Positions 27,093 to 37,251 of a DNA stretch of 64,000 bases are shown in pieces; position 1 is the first letter of the stretch; each line of letters starts with the position of its first letter. A program made the position numbers and the translations under genes. The DNA comes from Candidatus Aramenus sp. CH1 (GTDB lineage Archaea > Thermoproteota > Thermoprotei_A > Sulfolobales > Sulfolobaceae): positions 232,221 through 296,220 of the forward strand of contig JALBWU010000001.1 of the NCBI GenBank assembly GCA_022678445.1, written 5' to 3'. The notes under the pieces are model-generated. The model was not told the origin of the DNA and made no database searches. It saw only the letters and a list, made by a program, of their open reading frames with translations.

Positions 27093-27938
27093 TTAGGAAC
27101 TCGTTCCGGAACGGTTCTTAGGAACGTAAAAAGTCCTGCCTTCCTTCTTCACTTCCTCGACGTAACCGAGGCTGACCAGCTTCTTAACCCTCCTGTACGT
27201 GGTAGTCTTGGGTAGCTTAGTGAACTTCATTATGTCTGACAGAGTGTAGTTCCCCTTGTTTATCGCCTCGAGGACAAGCAAGTCCCTGTCGTTGAGCCTC
27301 CCCTCGCTTTGCTGTTCTTCCTTCCCCTCCTCAGCTTCTTTTTCCTTGGGCTGTTCCTTGGCCTCCGGAACCTGTACCGTGGCAGTCCTTACCCTTGCCC
27401 TCAGGAGCTTTACGATCGAGAAAGCAAAGAAACCGTTCAGTCCCACTAAGACCGCCAACAGAGTGTAGATCATGTTGTAGTTTGGCTGGGAGCTTGTTGA
27501 CCCCCCGACCGCTGGAGGCAGGTAGTAGAGGACGGTGACGTTGTCGGAGTAGAAGGACAGTTTGTAGTACCCGCCCTGAAGGGAGAAGCTGTCAGGGACC
27601 GGGCTCATGTAAGTTACCGTAGAGGCTGAGGGCAGGTAAAGCGTTATGTTCAAGGGGTAGGGTTCGTTCAAGGATATCACCCCTTTGCTGAATGATGCGA
27701 CGTAGCTTATGGTAACGTTGCTCTTGTTGGAAAAGTACACCACGCCCCCCTGGACGCTGAAGCTACTGCCCGAGACCCTAATTGGGGTGACGTTGTGGCC
27801 CACCAACAGGAAGCGACTCTCCCCTGAGATGTTAGCTACCACTGTGCCGTTGTAGAAGACCACCAAGGTAGACGAGTGAGAGACAGTCACCGTAAAGGCC
27901 GCTAACGCTAGCGCTATTAACGTCAGCAACGACTTCAT
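27093..27938 (-). CDS. Membrane-anchored winged-helix regulator
   Basis: The 281 residues have a signal-like N-terminus (1-20), an extracellular beta-rich domain with many sequons (about 20-150), one transmembrane helix (MIYTLLAVLVGLNGFFAFSI, about 155-175), an acidic Glu/Lys linker, and a C-terminal winged helix starting NDRDLLVLEAINKGNYTLSD with TYRRVKKLVSLGYVEEV. This is the layout of archaeal single-pass transcription regulators with the sensor outside and the DNA-binding domain inside. Ligand and targets unknown; the adjoining secreted-protein genes are the simplest candidates. Confidence 0.75.
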   Translation of the reverse strand: MKSLLTLIALALAAFTVTVSHSSTLVVFYNGTVVANISGESRFLLVGHNVTPIRVSGSSFSVQGGVVYFSNKSNVTISYVASFSKGVISLNEPYPLNITLYLPSASTVTYMSPVPDSFSLQGGYYKLSFYSDNVTVLYYLPPAVGGSTSSQPNYNMIYTLLAVLVGLNGFFAFSIVKLLRARVRTATVQVPEAKEQPKEKEAEEGKEEQQSEGRLNDRDLLVLEAINKGNYTLSDIMKFTKLPKTTTYRRVKKLVSLGYVEEVKKEGRTFYVPKNRSGTSS

Positions 27939-28035
27939 TATACATAATCTAGCACGACTAGGTAAAAATTTTAGCCTCTAGTTTCACCGGTTTCGCGTAT
28001 TCCTTAATAAACAGTGGAACAACAATTAATCACAT

Positions 28036-28512
28036 ATGAGGCAAAATCTCCTAGTGGCTTTGCTCGTGGTGACGCTTGTGGCAAACGTTGTGCTAGGCAT
28101 AGAGCTCTACACCGCCCTCCACCCCGGCACATCGGCATTGCCGGGTAACAGCGGAACTACTTTTACTTCTCAGCCCGCCCACGTCAACTCCACCCCTGAG
28201 TACTCCTTTTCCTACAAGTTCGTCTACGTCTTCCACGTCAAGGGAGAAGGAGAGTACGTCGTCGGGATCAAGCCAAACGCCTCCCTTTTCCAGAGCCTCT
28301 ACGTGATCATCCAGTTCAAGAACGGGAAGACCGTTGAGCTCACCTTGTACAACACGTCAGTCCTAGTCCACCTAGAGAAGGAGAACAGGGTAGCCGTGGT
28401 GTTCGTTACTGGGGTGAGCTACCAGAACGTCTCCCCCCAGGACATCTTGAACTACGTCAACCTATACTACCAGCAGGTGTCCTCCCAGGGAGAGTCCTCT
28501 AGCTCGGACTAA
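28036..28512 (+). CDS. Membrane-anchored surface protein
   Basis: The 158 residues begin with a hydrophobic anchor (LLVALLVVTLVANVVLGIEL), then a Gly/Ser/Thr-rich linker and a beta-rich domain of about 95 residues with sequons, ending in a Ser-rich tail. No family recognised. It is divergent from the membrane-bound regulator gene with a 97-base shared upstream region, so co-regulation is plausible. Confidence 0.6.
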   Translation: MRQNLLVALLVVTLVANVVLGIELYTALHPGTSALPGNSGTTFTSQPAHVNSTPEYSFSYKFVYVFHVKGEGEYVVGIKPNASLFQSLYVIIQFKNGKTVELTLYNTSVLVHLEKENRVAVVFVTGVSYQNVSPQDILNYVNLYYQQVSSQGESSSSD

Positions 28513-28550
28513 GGGGAGGGTTTTTTATTTCTCGTCGAGAATACTTACTT

Positions 28551-28901
28551 ATGTTCAAAGAGCTCATGAAGGCAGTAGACTACTTAAACAGAGGACAAGT
28601 GGAAGAGGCTGGGAAGTACCTACTGGAGCTGGCAAAGGGTGAGGAGAGCGAGGAGCTCTTCAAATTGACGGCGGAAGTTGAGAAGGAACTTAGGGAGCTG
28701 GAGGAAGAAAAGACCCTGCTTGACGTAAACACAAAGTTCGAAGAGGAGTTGAGGGAAGTGATGAAGAAGGATATGTCCTGCAAGAGGGAGAAGCTCAGGG
28801 TGCTCTCTTACGTAATGATAGAGAAGATGAGCAAGGGTAACGACATCCTCATTTCCATGATAAGGAACCCGGACTCTGCAAGGCCCCATACTTACATTTA
28901 G
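28551..28901 (+). CDS. Small helical hypothetical protein
   Basis: The 116 residues are highly charged and helical with repeated EEL/KEL heptads (ELFKLTAEVEKELRELEEEK), no membrane segment, one cysteine. A T-rich tract (ttttttattt, 28520-28529) precedes it as a possible TATA region. The last four bases overlap the convergent ABC permease gene. Function unknown. Confidence 0.5.
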   Translation: MFKELMKAVDYLNRGQVEEAGKYLLELAKGEESEELFKLTAEVEKELRELEEEKTLLDVNTKFEEELREVMKKDMSCKREKLRVLSYVMIEKMSKGNDILISMIRNPDSARPHTYI

Positions 28902-30547
28902 ACGAACTTTATCCCTCCCTTGTAACTTCCCTTTATTACCCTGTCCACAGCGAAAAGCGTGAGAATCATAACGGGAAACGCGGCTACAAGAGCAGAAGAG
29001 GCTAAGAGCCCCCAATTTAAGCTCTCGTTACCCAACGCCTCTAGGGCAAATAAGGTAACCGTCTGGGCCCCCTGCGGAGGGAAAGAGTAGTTATAGGGCG
29101 TAGACGAGAAGACGAGGGGATAGAATAGGAGGTGCCAGTTGAATATGAAGGAGAGCAGGAGGACAGAAAACATAGCAGGCCTTGAAAGGGGGAAGATTAT
29201 CCTGGTCAGTTTTCTTTTTATGGAGAAGACTTCTGCAGCGTCGTCGTATGCCCTAGGGAAGTCGACGAAAAAGTTGTAGAGCACCCAGACGCCAAAAGTT
29301 GCAGTGAAGATGGGAGTTGAAAGGATCAGAGCCCACCAAGTGTTCAATAGGTTCACGGATGAGAAGAACATGAAGAGTGGTAACACGAAGGAGGCAGAGG
29401 GGAGGGAGTATAGGTAAATGGAGAGCGGTAGTATCCAAGAACCCTTGCCCTTTGAGACCTCGTAAGCTGAGGGGAGGGAAAGGAGGACAGTGAGGAGAGA
29501 GGCAGTTGAAGCTACGACGACGCTGGTCACCATGTACGGGGCTGAGGAGCCCAGTGCAGTGAGGAAGTAAGAAGACGTTAAGTCCTTTGGGAAGAGGATT
29601 GGTGGGTAGCTGAAGTCGAGGTAGGCCTTCCTAAACGCTACAAGGAACATCCAGTACACTGGAAAGTCCAGGAAGAACAGCAACAGAGCTGTCAAGGCGT
29701 AGATCAAGCCTTTGAACGCCCTATCTGGTACCCTCAGTTTGAAGGAGGGAAGGAGCTTGTTCCTCTTAGTCCTTATTAAAAGGAGGAGGATAACTGAGGG
29801 GATTGTTGCGAAGACGCCTAAGATTGCTGACGCAACGGCTCCGCCAGAGAAATTGCCAAGCTCGAACATCTCGTCGTAGACGAGTAGGGGCAGGGTCGTG
29901 GTGGAGTAGCCTGGGCCTCCTTGAGTCAGCACGTAGGGTAAATCAAAGTTACCTAGAGAGATGACAAACTGTAGTACAAAGGAGAGCCAAAACGCCTTCC
30001 CCACTGCCGGGAAGACCACCTTGGAGTAGTACTCGGAAAGGGGAATGCCGTCGACCAATGACGCCTCCTTAATCTCTTGCGGTAGCGACCTAATGGCGGA
30101 CAACATGATCAGGAAGGACAGGGGCACGGAAGTCCAGACGTTCACGAGGACAAGGGTGCAGAGCGCAGTTGACTTGTAGTAGAGCGGGTCGTAGCCTATT
30201 CCCAGCAAGTAGGTAAACCACCCGTAGTGGCCGTAAAGGCTTATGGCCCATATCAACGCGGAAGAGGTGAAGGGGATGGTGTAGGGCAACATGGAGAGGA
30301 GGGACACGACCCTCTTTCCCCTTGACATGAGGTCTACCGCCATTGCGAGGAAAGAGCCTATTACCGTGGAGGCTATTGCTGAGAGGAAAGAGAACGCGAA
30401 GGTGTTGTACACTACCAGTCCCAAGGGTATGAGGACGAAAACCTTGCCCAACTGATCCAGGTTTGCGCCGACGATATAGAACGTGTACAGGAAGGGAATT
30501 ACGCCGAACCCGAAGATGTAAACTAGGTAGGGTATGGAGTACCTCAA
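28898..30547 (-). CDS. ABC sugar transporter permease, two permease units fused
   Basis: The 549 residues hold two MalF/MalG-like permease domains in one chain, each about six helices. Two EAA loops mark them: LPQEIKEASLVDGIPLSEYY in the first half and FPRAYDDAAEVFSIKRKLTR in the second. Most sugar importers use two separate permease genes; fused forms are known in some families such as iron transporters (FbpB-like). It starts ATG 30547, overlapping the ATPase stop by four bases, so the three genes from 32932 down to 28898 form one operon. Confidence 0.82.
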   Translation of the reverse strand: MRYSIPYLVYIFGFGVIPFLYTFYIVGANLDQLGKVFVLIPLGLVVYNTFAFSFLSAIASTVIGSFLAMAVDLMSRGKRVVSLLSMLPYTIPFTSSALIWAISLYGHYGWFTYLLGIGYDPLYYKSTALCTLVLVNVWTSVPLSFLIMLSAIRSLPQEIKEASLVDGIPLSEYYSKVVFPAVGKAFWLSFVLQFVISLGNFDLPYVLTQGGPGYSTTTLPLLVYDEMFELGNFSGGAVASAILGVFATIPSVILLLLIRTKRNKLLPSFKLRVPDRAFKGLIYALTALLLFFLDFPVYWMFLVAFRKAYLDFSYPPILFPKDLTSSYFLTALGSSAPYMVTSVVVASTASLLTVLLSLPSAYEVSKGKGSWILPLSIYLYSLPSASFVLPLFMFFSSVNLLNTWWALILSTPIFTATFGVWVLYNFFVDFPRAYDDAAEVFSIKRKLTRIIFPLSRPAMFSVLLLSFIFNWHLLFYPLVFSSTPYNYSFPPQGAQTVTLFALEALGNESLNWGLLASSALVAAFPVMILTLFAVDRVIKGSYKGGIKFV

Positions 30548-31500
30548 CTCCTCCCGTCGCCCCCGAATATCTTGTACTTTCTCACGGAGAACTTAACTTG
30601 AGTCCCAACATTGAGCTTCTCCTTGCTGAACGCCCTCACTTCTCCTCCCTCGAACTTGACGTAAACCAGGTACTTGTCCCCCCAGAACTCCACGTCCGAT
30701 ACCTCCCCTACAAACCCCTCCTGTCCCAGGAACACGTCCTCTACCCTAATGCCCACCTTCCCGTTGACGTCGAAGGGCTTCCCGTCGACAAGGCTCATTG
30801 GGGGTAGACCAAAGAAGTTGGCTACAAAGGCGTTTGCTGGGTTTTCGTAGATCTCCTCCGGAGTCCCCACTTGCACAATCTTCCCCTTGTCCATTATTGC
30901 CACCCTGTCAGCAAGGGCCATGGCCTCAGCTTGGTCGTGGGTGACGTAAATGGTGGTTATCCCGTTCTCCATCTGGATCCCCTTCACGAGCCTCCTGGCG
31001 TGTAACCTCTGTGGGGCGTCTAAGTTGGAGAGAGGCTCGTCCATGAGGAAGACCTTTGGCTTTCTCACCAGTGCTCTCGCTAGGGCCACCCTCTGCTGTT
31101 GCCCCCCAGAGAGCTCCCCCGGATATCTGTCGAGCAGGTCCCCTATCCCGAGGCTCTTGGACACGTACTGGATCCTCTCCTCGACCTCCCTCTTCCCTAA
31201 GTCCTCTATTGGCATTGCCAAGTTCTCGTATACTGTCTTGTTGGGGTAGAGGGCGTAGTTCTGGAAGACCATGGCCGCTCCCCTCTTGGATGGGGGCAAC
31301 ATCGTTACGTCTTTGCCGTCTATTAAAACCTCGCCCTCTGCCCTCTCTAGCCCTGCAACGGTCCTTAAGAGCGTGGTCTTACCGCAACCAGAGGGGCCTA
31401 AGATGACGAAAAACTCTCCCTTTTCCACTTTTAGGTTGACGCTGTCAAGTGCAACTATTCCCTTGAACCTCTTGGTTACGTTCCTAAGCTCAACGCTCAT
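30544..31500 (-). CDS. ABC transporter ATP-binding protein, MalK/UgpC type
   Basis: The 318 residues contain Walker A GPSGCGKTTLLR, signature LSGGQQQRVALARAL, Walker B VFLMDEPLSNLD, the His switch in VTHDQAEAMALADR, and a C-terminal TOBE domain (about 235-318). This is the CUT1/MalK subgroup that energises import of sugars, polyols or, in the FbpC-like branch, iron. It overlaps the fused permease gene by four bases. Confidence 0.9.
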   Translation of the reverse strand: MSVELRNVTKRFKGIVALDSVNLKVEKGEFFVILGPSGCGKTTLLRTVAGLERAEGEVLIDGKDVTMLPPSKRGAAMVFQNYALYPNKTVYENLAMPIEDLGKREVEERIQYVSKSLGIGDLLDRYPGELSGGQQQRVALARALVRKPKVFLMDEPLSNLDAPQRLHARRLVKGIQMENGITTIYVTHDQAEAMALADRVAIMDKGKIVQVGTPEEIYENPANAFVANFFGLPPMSLVDGKPFDVNGKVGIRVEDVFLGQEGFVGEVSDVEFWGDKYLVYVKFEGGEVRAFSKEKLNVGTQVKFSVRKYKIFGGDGRS

Positions 31501-31504
31501 GCTT

Positions 31505-32932
31505 TTACCCGTAGTACTGCTCTAGGGCCTCTACCCACTGCGAGGCAGCGGTGTTAAGCGCTTGGGAAGCTGTCGTCTGTCCCTCCAAGTAGCTGAAGAC
31601 CTGCTGGTTGAAGGAGGGTATCAAGTAGTTGTACGTTGGCGGTACGTTTGGCGGGTTGGCCCACGCGTTGAGGGCGGCACTGTAGGTAGCGGAGAGCCAC
31701 TCCCTCTCGTAGGAAGGCAATGAGGAGTTGTGTATTAGGTCAAGGAAGGCCTCCTTGGAGATTGGGAACTTGTGGAACTTAAGGAAGGCGATCTCCTGCA
31801 TCTGTGGCGACACGAGGAACGCCAGGAACTCCTCTGCTAGCTGTGTGTGTGCTGAGTACTTGCTCACGCCGAGTAGGTCTGTCCCTGTCTCTGCGTATCC
31901 CCCTGGGAGCGGTGCCAAGTAGGTCACGTTGAGCAGCGTGGAGTTAATTGAGGAAAGCTGGGAAGTGAAGAGAAACGCCCCTGGGGCCTTGGTGTAGAAC
32001 ACGGGGATGTTGTCGTAGGACATCTGGATGGAGCTGGGAGGTGGCTCGTAGCTCACCAGCTTGGCGTAGGTCTGCAACGCCTCTAGCCCCGCGCTGGAGT
32101 TAAACGAGGGCAACGGGAACTTGTAGCCCGGCAGGATGTAGCCCTCGAACATCACGTTAAATCCTGGTATGCCGGATATATTACCGTGATTAAGAGAGGG
32201 GCTTCTGGCGTAGTAGTACCCAAACACCGCTGGAAAGGCGTCGATTATGCCGTGAGACTCGTGGTCGTCAATTATGAAGCCGTACTTGGTCACATTGTGG
32301 GAGACCAGAAACTGGTCAACGTCTAGGACAACGGTCCAGTTTTGCCACGTGCTAGGGGATAAGTTCATGTGATACTCCTGGTAAAACTCGTTGGCCAGCG
32401 TTTGGTTGTCAAATATTGAGGTCTTGTAGGCAGTCAAGTAGACCGCAGTCTCGTAGGCTATGCCTACCATTACGTTCTCGTGTAAAGTCACGTTGTAGAT
32501 GACTCCGCCGAAGTCCTCCTGCGAGGAGATTATGTCGGACATGTTGAACATTGAGGAGTTAAGGGGCAGTAGGTAGGGAGAGACGTCCTGGGCCGAGGTT
32601 GACGTAAAGCCTATGATGTCGTACTGAGAGGAGTGGGCCTCAAGGACTGTCAGCTCCTTACTTATGTAGTCGCTGAACGGATAGGCTATGACTTTAACCG
32701 TTACACCTGGATGTTCCTCTGAGAACACATTTCCTGCGTACTGTATGAACTGTGCCGACTCACCAGAGAAGGTAACCACTGTGAGCGTCACCGGGGAAGA
32801 AGTGGTGGGGGTTGTGGTAGACGGTGAGGTAGGAGTTACGTGGTGGGCGAGCAGAAGATAGCCCGCAACTGCGCCTATAACTATTATTGCTATAACTACG
32901 CCTACAATAACTCCAGTGGATACGCCTTTCAT
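31505..32932 (-). CDS. ABC transporter substrate-binding protein with class III (pilin-like) signal
   Basis: The 475 residues start MKGVSTGVIVGVVIAIIVIG, which fits a PibD-cleaved signal (cleavage after Gly3, followed by a hydrophobic stretch) as in the Sulfolobus sugar-binding proteins that assemble into the bindosome. A Thr/Ser/Pro stalk follows, then a family-1 solute-binding fold with VKVIAYPFSDYISKEL and many NxS/T sequons. With the ATPase and fused permease it forms a complete importer. Sugar specificity cannot be read from sequence. Confidence 0.87.
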   Translation of the reverse strand: MKGVSTGVIVGVVIAIIVIGAVAGYLLLAHHVTPTSPSTTTPTTSSPVTLTVVTFSGESAQFIQYAGNVFSEEHPGVTVKVIAYPFSDYISKELTVLEAHSSQYDIIGFTSTSAQDVSPYLLPLNSSMFNMSDIISSQEDFGGVIYNVTLHENVMVGIAYETAVYLTAYKTSIFDNQTLANEFYQEYHMNLSPSTWQNWTVVLDVDQFLVSHNVTKYGFIIDDHESHGIIDAFPAVFGYYYARSPSLNHGNISGIPGFNVMFEGYILPGYKFPLPSFNSSAGLEALQTYAKLVSYEPPPSSIQMSYDNIPVFYTKAPGAFLFTSQLSSINSTLLNVTYLAPLPGGYAETGTDLLGVSKYSAHTQLAEEFLAFLVSPQMQEIAFLKFHKFPISKEAFLDLIHNSSLPSYEREWLSATYSAALNAWANPPNVPPTYNYLIPSFNQQVFSYLEGQTTASQALNTAASQWVEALEQYYG

Positions 32933-33071
32933 GGGAACAAATTGTAACCTTCAGTAAAAGGCTTTTCTAGTATAAAGTTTATGAATCACTTTCAAATTTC
33001 CCTAAGGATCTTTTAGACCTAGTTATTCCTTTTTAACCAGTTTATTTAAGGTAAGAGGGGAAATTTCCCAT

Positions 33072-33881
33072 ATGCATTCAGTGCTCCGATATTGGCTAAA
33101 GTACTACATTGTCTCCGCCGTGACTATTGCAATCATTGACATGTTCGTCTCCCTAATACCGGTCAACTTCCTCTTCTTTCCGATATTCCAAGTGTTTGTC
33201 ATATTCGCGATGTGGTACTTGGTGTCTCCCCTGGTCATGAGGCTAACCTTCAAGATGGCCCCATCTGACGCAGGGGTGGAGGACCTCGTCTCCTCCGTGG
33301 CCAAGCTATTCTCCCTGAAAACGCCTAAAGTGCTAATAGCCAACGTCGACTTCCCAAACGCATTCGCCTTCGGCAACGTGCTCTGGAGGGGGGTGGCCAT
33401 CACGAGGCCCATCTTTGACGTCCTGAGCAGGAGCGAGTTGGAGGCAGTGGTAGCGCACGAGCTCTCCCACCTAAAGAACAGGGATCCCGAGATCCTCCTG
33501 CTCACGTTGATCGCGGTGAACTCAGTCTACGTTATCCTAGTTACCTACTTCCCCGGGCTCTACGGCTTAGCGTTCACGCTCTACTTCTTCGTGCTCTTCC
33601 CTCTATTCTTCTACGTCCACAGGGTGTTGGAGAAGAGGGCAGACCTCACCGCCGTGAGGACTTCGCCCTACTTCGCCGTCCTCCTCGAGTCATCCTTGAT
33701 AAAGATAGCACTGTTGAGGGGGAGGAACCTCAAGGAAGTCTCTCCCCTTCAAGCTCTCAGCATGAAGGCCTCAATAGACCAGGGCAACTACTTCTCCCTA
33801 TTTAGAACCCACCCGTCCTTGGCTGAGAGGCTCAATTACTTGAGCAAGTACGAAGTCTACAACTGGACTATACCTTATTAG
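33072..33881 (+). CDS. htpX: HtpX-like M48 membrane metalloprotease
   Basis: The 269 residues have two N-terminal transmembrane helices (about 10-55), the zinc site [14 protein letters not shown] (H129, E130, H133), two more helices, and EKRADLTAV, whose Glu would be the third ligand. The order matches HtpX, a quality-control protease of the cytoplasmic membrane. It has a TATA-like tttatttaagg near 33042 and is followed 22 bases later by RNase HI on the same strand. Confidence 0.9.
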   Translation: MHSVLRYWLKYYIVSAVTIAIIDMFVSLIPVNFLFFPIFQVFVIFAMWYLVSPLVMRLTFKMAPSDAGVEDLVSSVAKLFSLKTPKVLIANVDFPNAFAFGNVLWRGVAITRPIFDVLSRSELEAVVAHELSHLKNRDPEILLLTLIAVNSVYVILVTYFPGLYGLAFTLYFFVLFPLFFYVHRVLEKRADLTAVRTSPYFAVLLESSLIKIALLRGRNLKEVSPLQALSMKASIDQGNYFSLFRTHPSLAERLNYLSKYEVYNWTIPY

Positions 33882-33903
33882 CCCACAAACTCCAGTTCCT
33901 CCC

Positions 33904-34353
33904 ATGGTGGTGGGTTACTTCGACGGGCTATGTGAGCCCAGAAACCCCGGGGGAATAGCTACATACGGTTACATTATCTACCTGGACGACGGACGGGCTA
34001 TCAAGAGGTATGGGCTAGCTGAAAAGCCCTTTTCTCCAGACTCCACCAACAACGTGGCGGAGTACACTGGGGTGATATGCCTAATGGAGGAAATGATCTC
34101 CCTTGGAGTGAGATCTCCGGTGATAAAGGGCGACTCCCAGCTAGTGGTGAGACAACTAAACGGGGAATACAAGGTAAAGGCCAAGAGGATCCTTCCCCTC
34201 TACGAGAAGGCCGTGAAGCTCAAGGAGGAGCTAAACGCTACAGTAATGTGGGTGCCAAGGGAGGAGAACAAGGAGGCAGACGAACTGAGTAGAGTAGCTT
34301 ACAAGCTGGTGAGAAAAAACAGGTTGAGGGAAGTGGGATGCCCCAAAGTTTAG
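33904..34353 (+). CDS. rnhA: Ribonuclease HI, Sulfolobus type
   Basis: The 149 residues closely resemble the S. tokodaii RNase HI as I remember it: [18 protein letters not shown] with D7, [10 protein letters not shown] with E53, [20 protein letters not shown] with D77, and [10 protein letters not shown] with D126. It lacks the basic protrusion of the E. coli enzyme. It removes RNA from RNA-DNA hybrids; the archaeal relatives also cut double-stranded RNA. The stop overlaps the end of the convergent MFS gene by four bases. Confidence 0.93.
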   Translation: MVVGYFDGLCEPRNPGGIATYGYIIYLDDGRAIKRYGLAEKPFSPDSTNNVAEYTGVICLMEEMISLGVRSPVIKGDSQLVVRQLNGEYKVKAKRILPLYEKAVKLKEELNATVMWVPREENKEADELSRVAYKLVRKNRLREVGCPKV

Positions 34354-35759
34354 ACTCCTGCAGTTGCCTCGTTTACTTCCTCTAGGCTCTTATTTATGGT
34401 GTTGGGCAGTACAGCGATTAGTATTAGCCCCATTATTACCATGGGTATCTGGAAGCCGACCCACGTGGTGAAGCTACCTAGGGCTAATATCACCGGGAAT
34501 ATGATGGCCGTAGATATGGCAGCACCTAAGTGTGCAACGCCGTCTGAGAAAGCGAAAGACGTTGCCCTAGCGTAGGTTGGGACGTTCTCAGTGCCGTTCA
34601 AGTAGTTCATCTGGTTGCTCCACCCTACTCCTATGAAGTTAGTTATCAACATCCCCAGGAAGGCAACGGTCAAGTCGTGGGCTACGGCCCCGTAGACCGA
34701 CACAATAACACCCAAGAGCATGCCCACGGAGTAGGCGATAGTAGTGAGCACTGCCCTCCTTACCTTTTCAACAATAGGCCTGAGGGCTATTGAACCAAGG
34801 AAGGTCGCAATCCCAGCTATACCGAAGAGGGAGGTTATCTCGCTACCTAGGGAACCGCTGTATCCTAGCGTGTTGGAAGTCCACAGGAGGTACTCGGTCA
34901 AGTAGGGATACTCGCCAAAGTAGAAGAAGAATATTGACAACATCACCAATATTACCCTTACTCTATACACTGGATTCCTGAACACGTAGAACGGGTCGAC
35001 CTTCTTTACTTGGTAGTACACAGGCCTTGGCTCTGGGAGACTGCTCATCCCTGTTCTCTCCATTGCCTTCTTCTCCATTTCATTCACTAAGTTTTCAGCC
35101 TCCTGGACCTTCCCCGTGAGGGCCAGCATCCTCACAGTCTCACTGGCGTGTGACCTAATGACCAGAACTATGAAGGCCAGGGTCGCTCCCACCGCGAAGA
35201 CTATCCTCCAACCGATTACCGGGTTTGCTAGCACTATTACGGACGCCATGAAGGGCCCTAATCCTAGTCCTGCCCATCCCGCTATGTAGACCAAGTTAAA
35301 GTATTTTGCCCTGTTCACAGCTGGAACCATTTCTACTAGGTAGGTTGGCACTAGGATTAAGTCACCGCCTATTCCCATACCAGTTATGAAACGAAAGAGC
35401 AAGAACATTGGATAGTTCACAGAGAGGGCGTTTCCTAAGCTCCCTACCCCAGTGAGGAGTGCGGTCAGTATTAGGACTGGCTTCCTGCCTATCTTGTCTG
35501 CAAGGTAGCCCAAGATCAACGCGCCGGGTATGTAGCCGAAGAGCCCCATTGACACCACGGTCGAGGCTTCCGTGGCCGTTAGCCCCGTGTATGGCAACGA
35601 GGTAGGTGAGAAGGCTAGTCCTATGTCGATGACGTCGTACAAGGCTATGAAATAGCCAAAGGCTAGAGCCAATATCACGGAAATAGGTAAGACGATAGTG
35701 GGTAACCTATCTATCCTAGCGGTTAGTTCGGCTACCTTTTTATTTATATCAGAGGACAT
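34350..35759 (-). CDS. MFS transporter (sugar/metabolite:H+ symporter type)
   Basis: The 469 residues have twelve hydrophobic segments with the MFS A-motif [13 protein letters not shown] between helices 2 and 3 and [21 protein letters not shown] in helix 4, typical of the sugar porter and metabolite:proton symporter groups. A long cytoplasmic loop (about 205-265) separates the halves. Substrate unknown; in Sulfolobales similar carriers are often organic-acid, aromatic or phosphate porters. Confidence 0.85.
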   Translation of the reverse strand: MSSDINKKVAELTARIDRLPTIVLPISVILALAFGYFIALYDVIDIGLAFSPTSLPYTGLTATEASTVVSMGLFGYIPGALILGYLADKIGRKPVLILTALLTGVGSLGNALSVNYPMFLLFRFITGMGIGGDLILVPTYLVEMVPAVNRAKYFNLVYIAGWAGLGLGPFMASVIVLANPVIGWRIVFAVGATLAFIVLVIRSHASETVRMLALTGKVQEAENLVNEMEKKAMERTGMSSLPEPRPVYYQVKKVDPFYVFRNPVYRVRVILVMLSIFFFYFGEYPYLTEYLLWTSNTLGYSGSLGSEITSLFGIAGIATFLGSIALRPIVEKVRRAVLTTIAYSVGMLLGVIVSVYGAVAHDLTVAFLGMLITNFIGVGWSNQMNYLNGTENVPTYARATSFAFSDGVAHLGAAISTAIIFPVILALGSFTTWVGFQIPMVIMGLILIAVLPNTINKSLEEVNEATAGV

Positions 35760-35953
35760 GGCAAACAGTTTGTACGCAAACGCGTATATATACCTCTTTT
35801 AGGAATAAGTCGATATTACTCATAAATTAAGCTGAAATGATTAAAACTTTTCTAGATAAATTTAAACTAAAATAGAAACATGTGGAAAAGGCGAGTATTA
35901 CCATAAAAAATGTTGAGGATGGAGTTAAAAACTTTCAGCAGCGGCCAATTATA

Positions 35954-36511
35954 TCATCCCTCAGTACCCAAAAAACTCATCATCTCACTCTCAAACACCT
36001 CCTGAAAGACCTTGTACGCCTCGTCCCCGTAGAGGACCACTTTCACCAACCTTAGGGTGGAAGGTTTAAACTCCTTGAGGACATTCGCGGTTAGCCTTGC
36101 ACATATCTCGTGAGGGTAGCCGTAAATCCCCGTGGATATAGCAGGGAGAGCGATGCTCCTCAACCCCAACTCTTCCGCCTTCTCTAGCGACCTCCTTACA
36201 GCTGACTCGAGCTTCTCCTCCCCCTCAACTCCGTACCTAGGCCCCACTGCGTGGATCAAGTACTTTGCCTTTAGCCTCCCCGCTGAAGTAACTGCTACCT
36301 CGCCCACTGGAACAGGGCCGTGCCTCCTAACGTACTCGTCGCTCTCTCTCTGTATCTCCTGCCCTCCCTTCCTAACTATCGCAAGAGCTACCCCTCCTCC
36401 GTGTTGCAAGTAGGAATTGGCGGCGTTGACTATGGCGTCAGCCTCTACTTCAGTTATGTCGCCCTTCAAGAGCTGGACCGTGAGCCCGTTCCTTAACTCG
36501 AACTCCCTCAT
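35954..36511 (-). CDS. Macro domain protein (ADP-ribose binding/hydrolase)
   Basis: Start taken at ATG 36511, which overlaps the stop of the exonuclease gene in an ATGA; the longer frame to 36664 only reads through that gene. About 185 residues: [34 protein letters not shown] and [13 protein letters not shown] are the three ADP-ribose loops of macro domains, with the hydrolase-type NAAN and GGG. It likely removes O-acetyl-ADP-ribose or ADP-ribose from proteins, which would connect functionally to the Sir2 deacylase encoded at 22272-23015. Confidence 0.88.
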   Translation of the reverse strand: MREFELRNGLTVQLLKGDITEVEADAIVNAANSYLQHGGGVALAIVRKGGQEIQRESDEYVRRHGPVPVGEVAVTSAGRLKAKYLIHAVGPRYGVEGEEKLESAVRRSLEKAEELGLRSIALPAISTGIYGYPHEICARLTANVLKEFKPSTLRLVKVVLYGDEAYKVFQEVFESEMMSFLGTEG

Positions 36512-37251
36512 TCTAAGATTAAGTATATAGGGGCGTGATCTGAAATATTTTCCTCTGTGACTATGTCTGCTTCCCTCACTCTCTCCTTCAGCTCCTGGCT
36601 CACTACGCAATAGTCCAGTCTCAGCCCCCTGTTCTTCTCCTTGGACCTGCCGCGGTAGCTCCACCAGCTGTACTTCCTCTCGCTAGGATGGAGAAGCCTA
36701 AAGGAGTCCACGTAGCCCAGGGAGAGGAAGTGGGAGAACCACTCCCTTTCCTGTGGGGTCAGCCCAGGGATTGTGGGGTCGTAGAACGCCATGTCAATGT
36801 CTTGGTGGGCAACGTTGAAGTCCCCGCACACGACCACTGGTTTCTCCTCCCTGAGCCTCTGTGCAAACTCCTCCAACTCCTTGTCAAAGGAGAGCTTGAA
36901 GTCAAGCCTAGAGAGACCGTTCCCAGCCCTAGGAAAGTAGCAGTTCAACAAGTAGAAGTCCTTAAACTCCACAGTTATTACCCTACCCTCATCGTCGAAT
37001 TCCCTTTTGCCCAAGCCCTTCACCTCCCTTAGCGTGGATATTTTGGTTAGCGTCATAACCCCGCTGTAGCCCTTCCTCACTGCTTGGAAGGAAATCACCT
37101 TATAGCCCATGACCACGAAGTCCAGGGGCACAACTTCTCCTCTGGTCTCCTGGAAGAGGAGGACGTCAGCGTCTAGCTTCTTCACTTCCTCCACGAGCCC
37201 CTTGCTCAATGCAGATCTAATGCCGTTAACGTTCCAGCTCACAATTTTCAT
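36508..37251 (-). CDS. xthA: Exodeoxyribonuclease III / AP endonuclease
   Basis: The 247 residues show [15 protein letters not shown] at the N-terminus, LLFQETRGE (catalytic Glu), [40 protein letters not shown] and the final [10 protein letters not shown] (catalytic Asp-His). It cuts DNA 5' of abasic sites in base-excision repair. Translationally coupled to the macro-domain gene. The IS deletion derivative lies 58 bases upstream of its ATG, so the promoter sits in that short gap or within the element. Confidence 0.92.
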   Translation of the reverse strand: MKIVSWNVNGIRSALSKGLVEEVKKLDADVLLFQETRGEVVPLDFVVMGYKVISFQAVRKGYSGVMTLTKISTLREVKGLGKREFDDEGRVITVEFKDFYLLNCYFPRAGNGLSRLDFKLSFDKELEEFAQRLREEKPVVVCGDFNVAHQDIDMAFYDPTIPGLTPQEREWFSHFLSLGYVDSFRLLHPSERKYSWWSYRGRSKEKNRGLRLDYCVVSQELKERVREADIVTEENISDHAPIYLILE

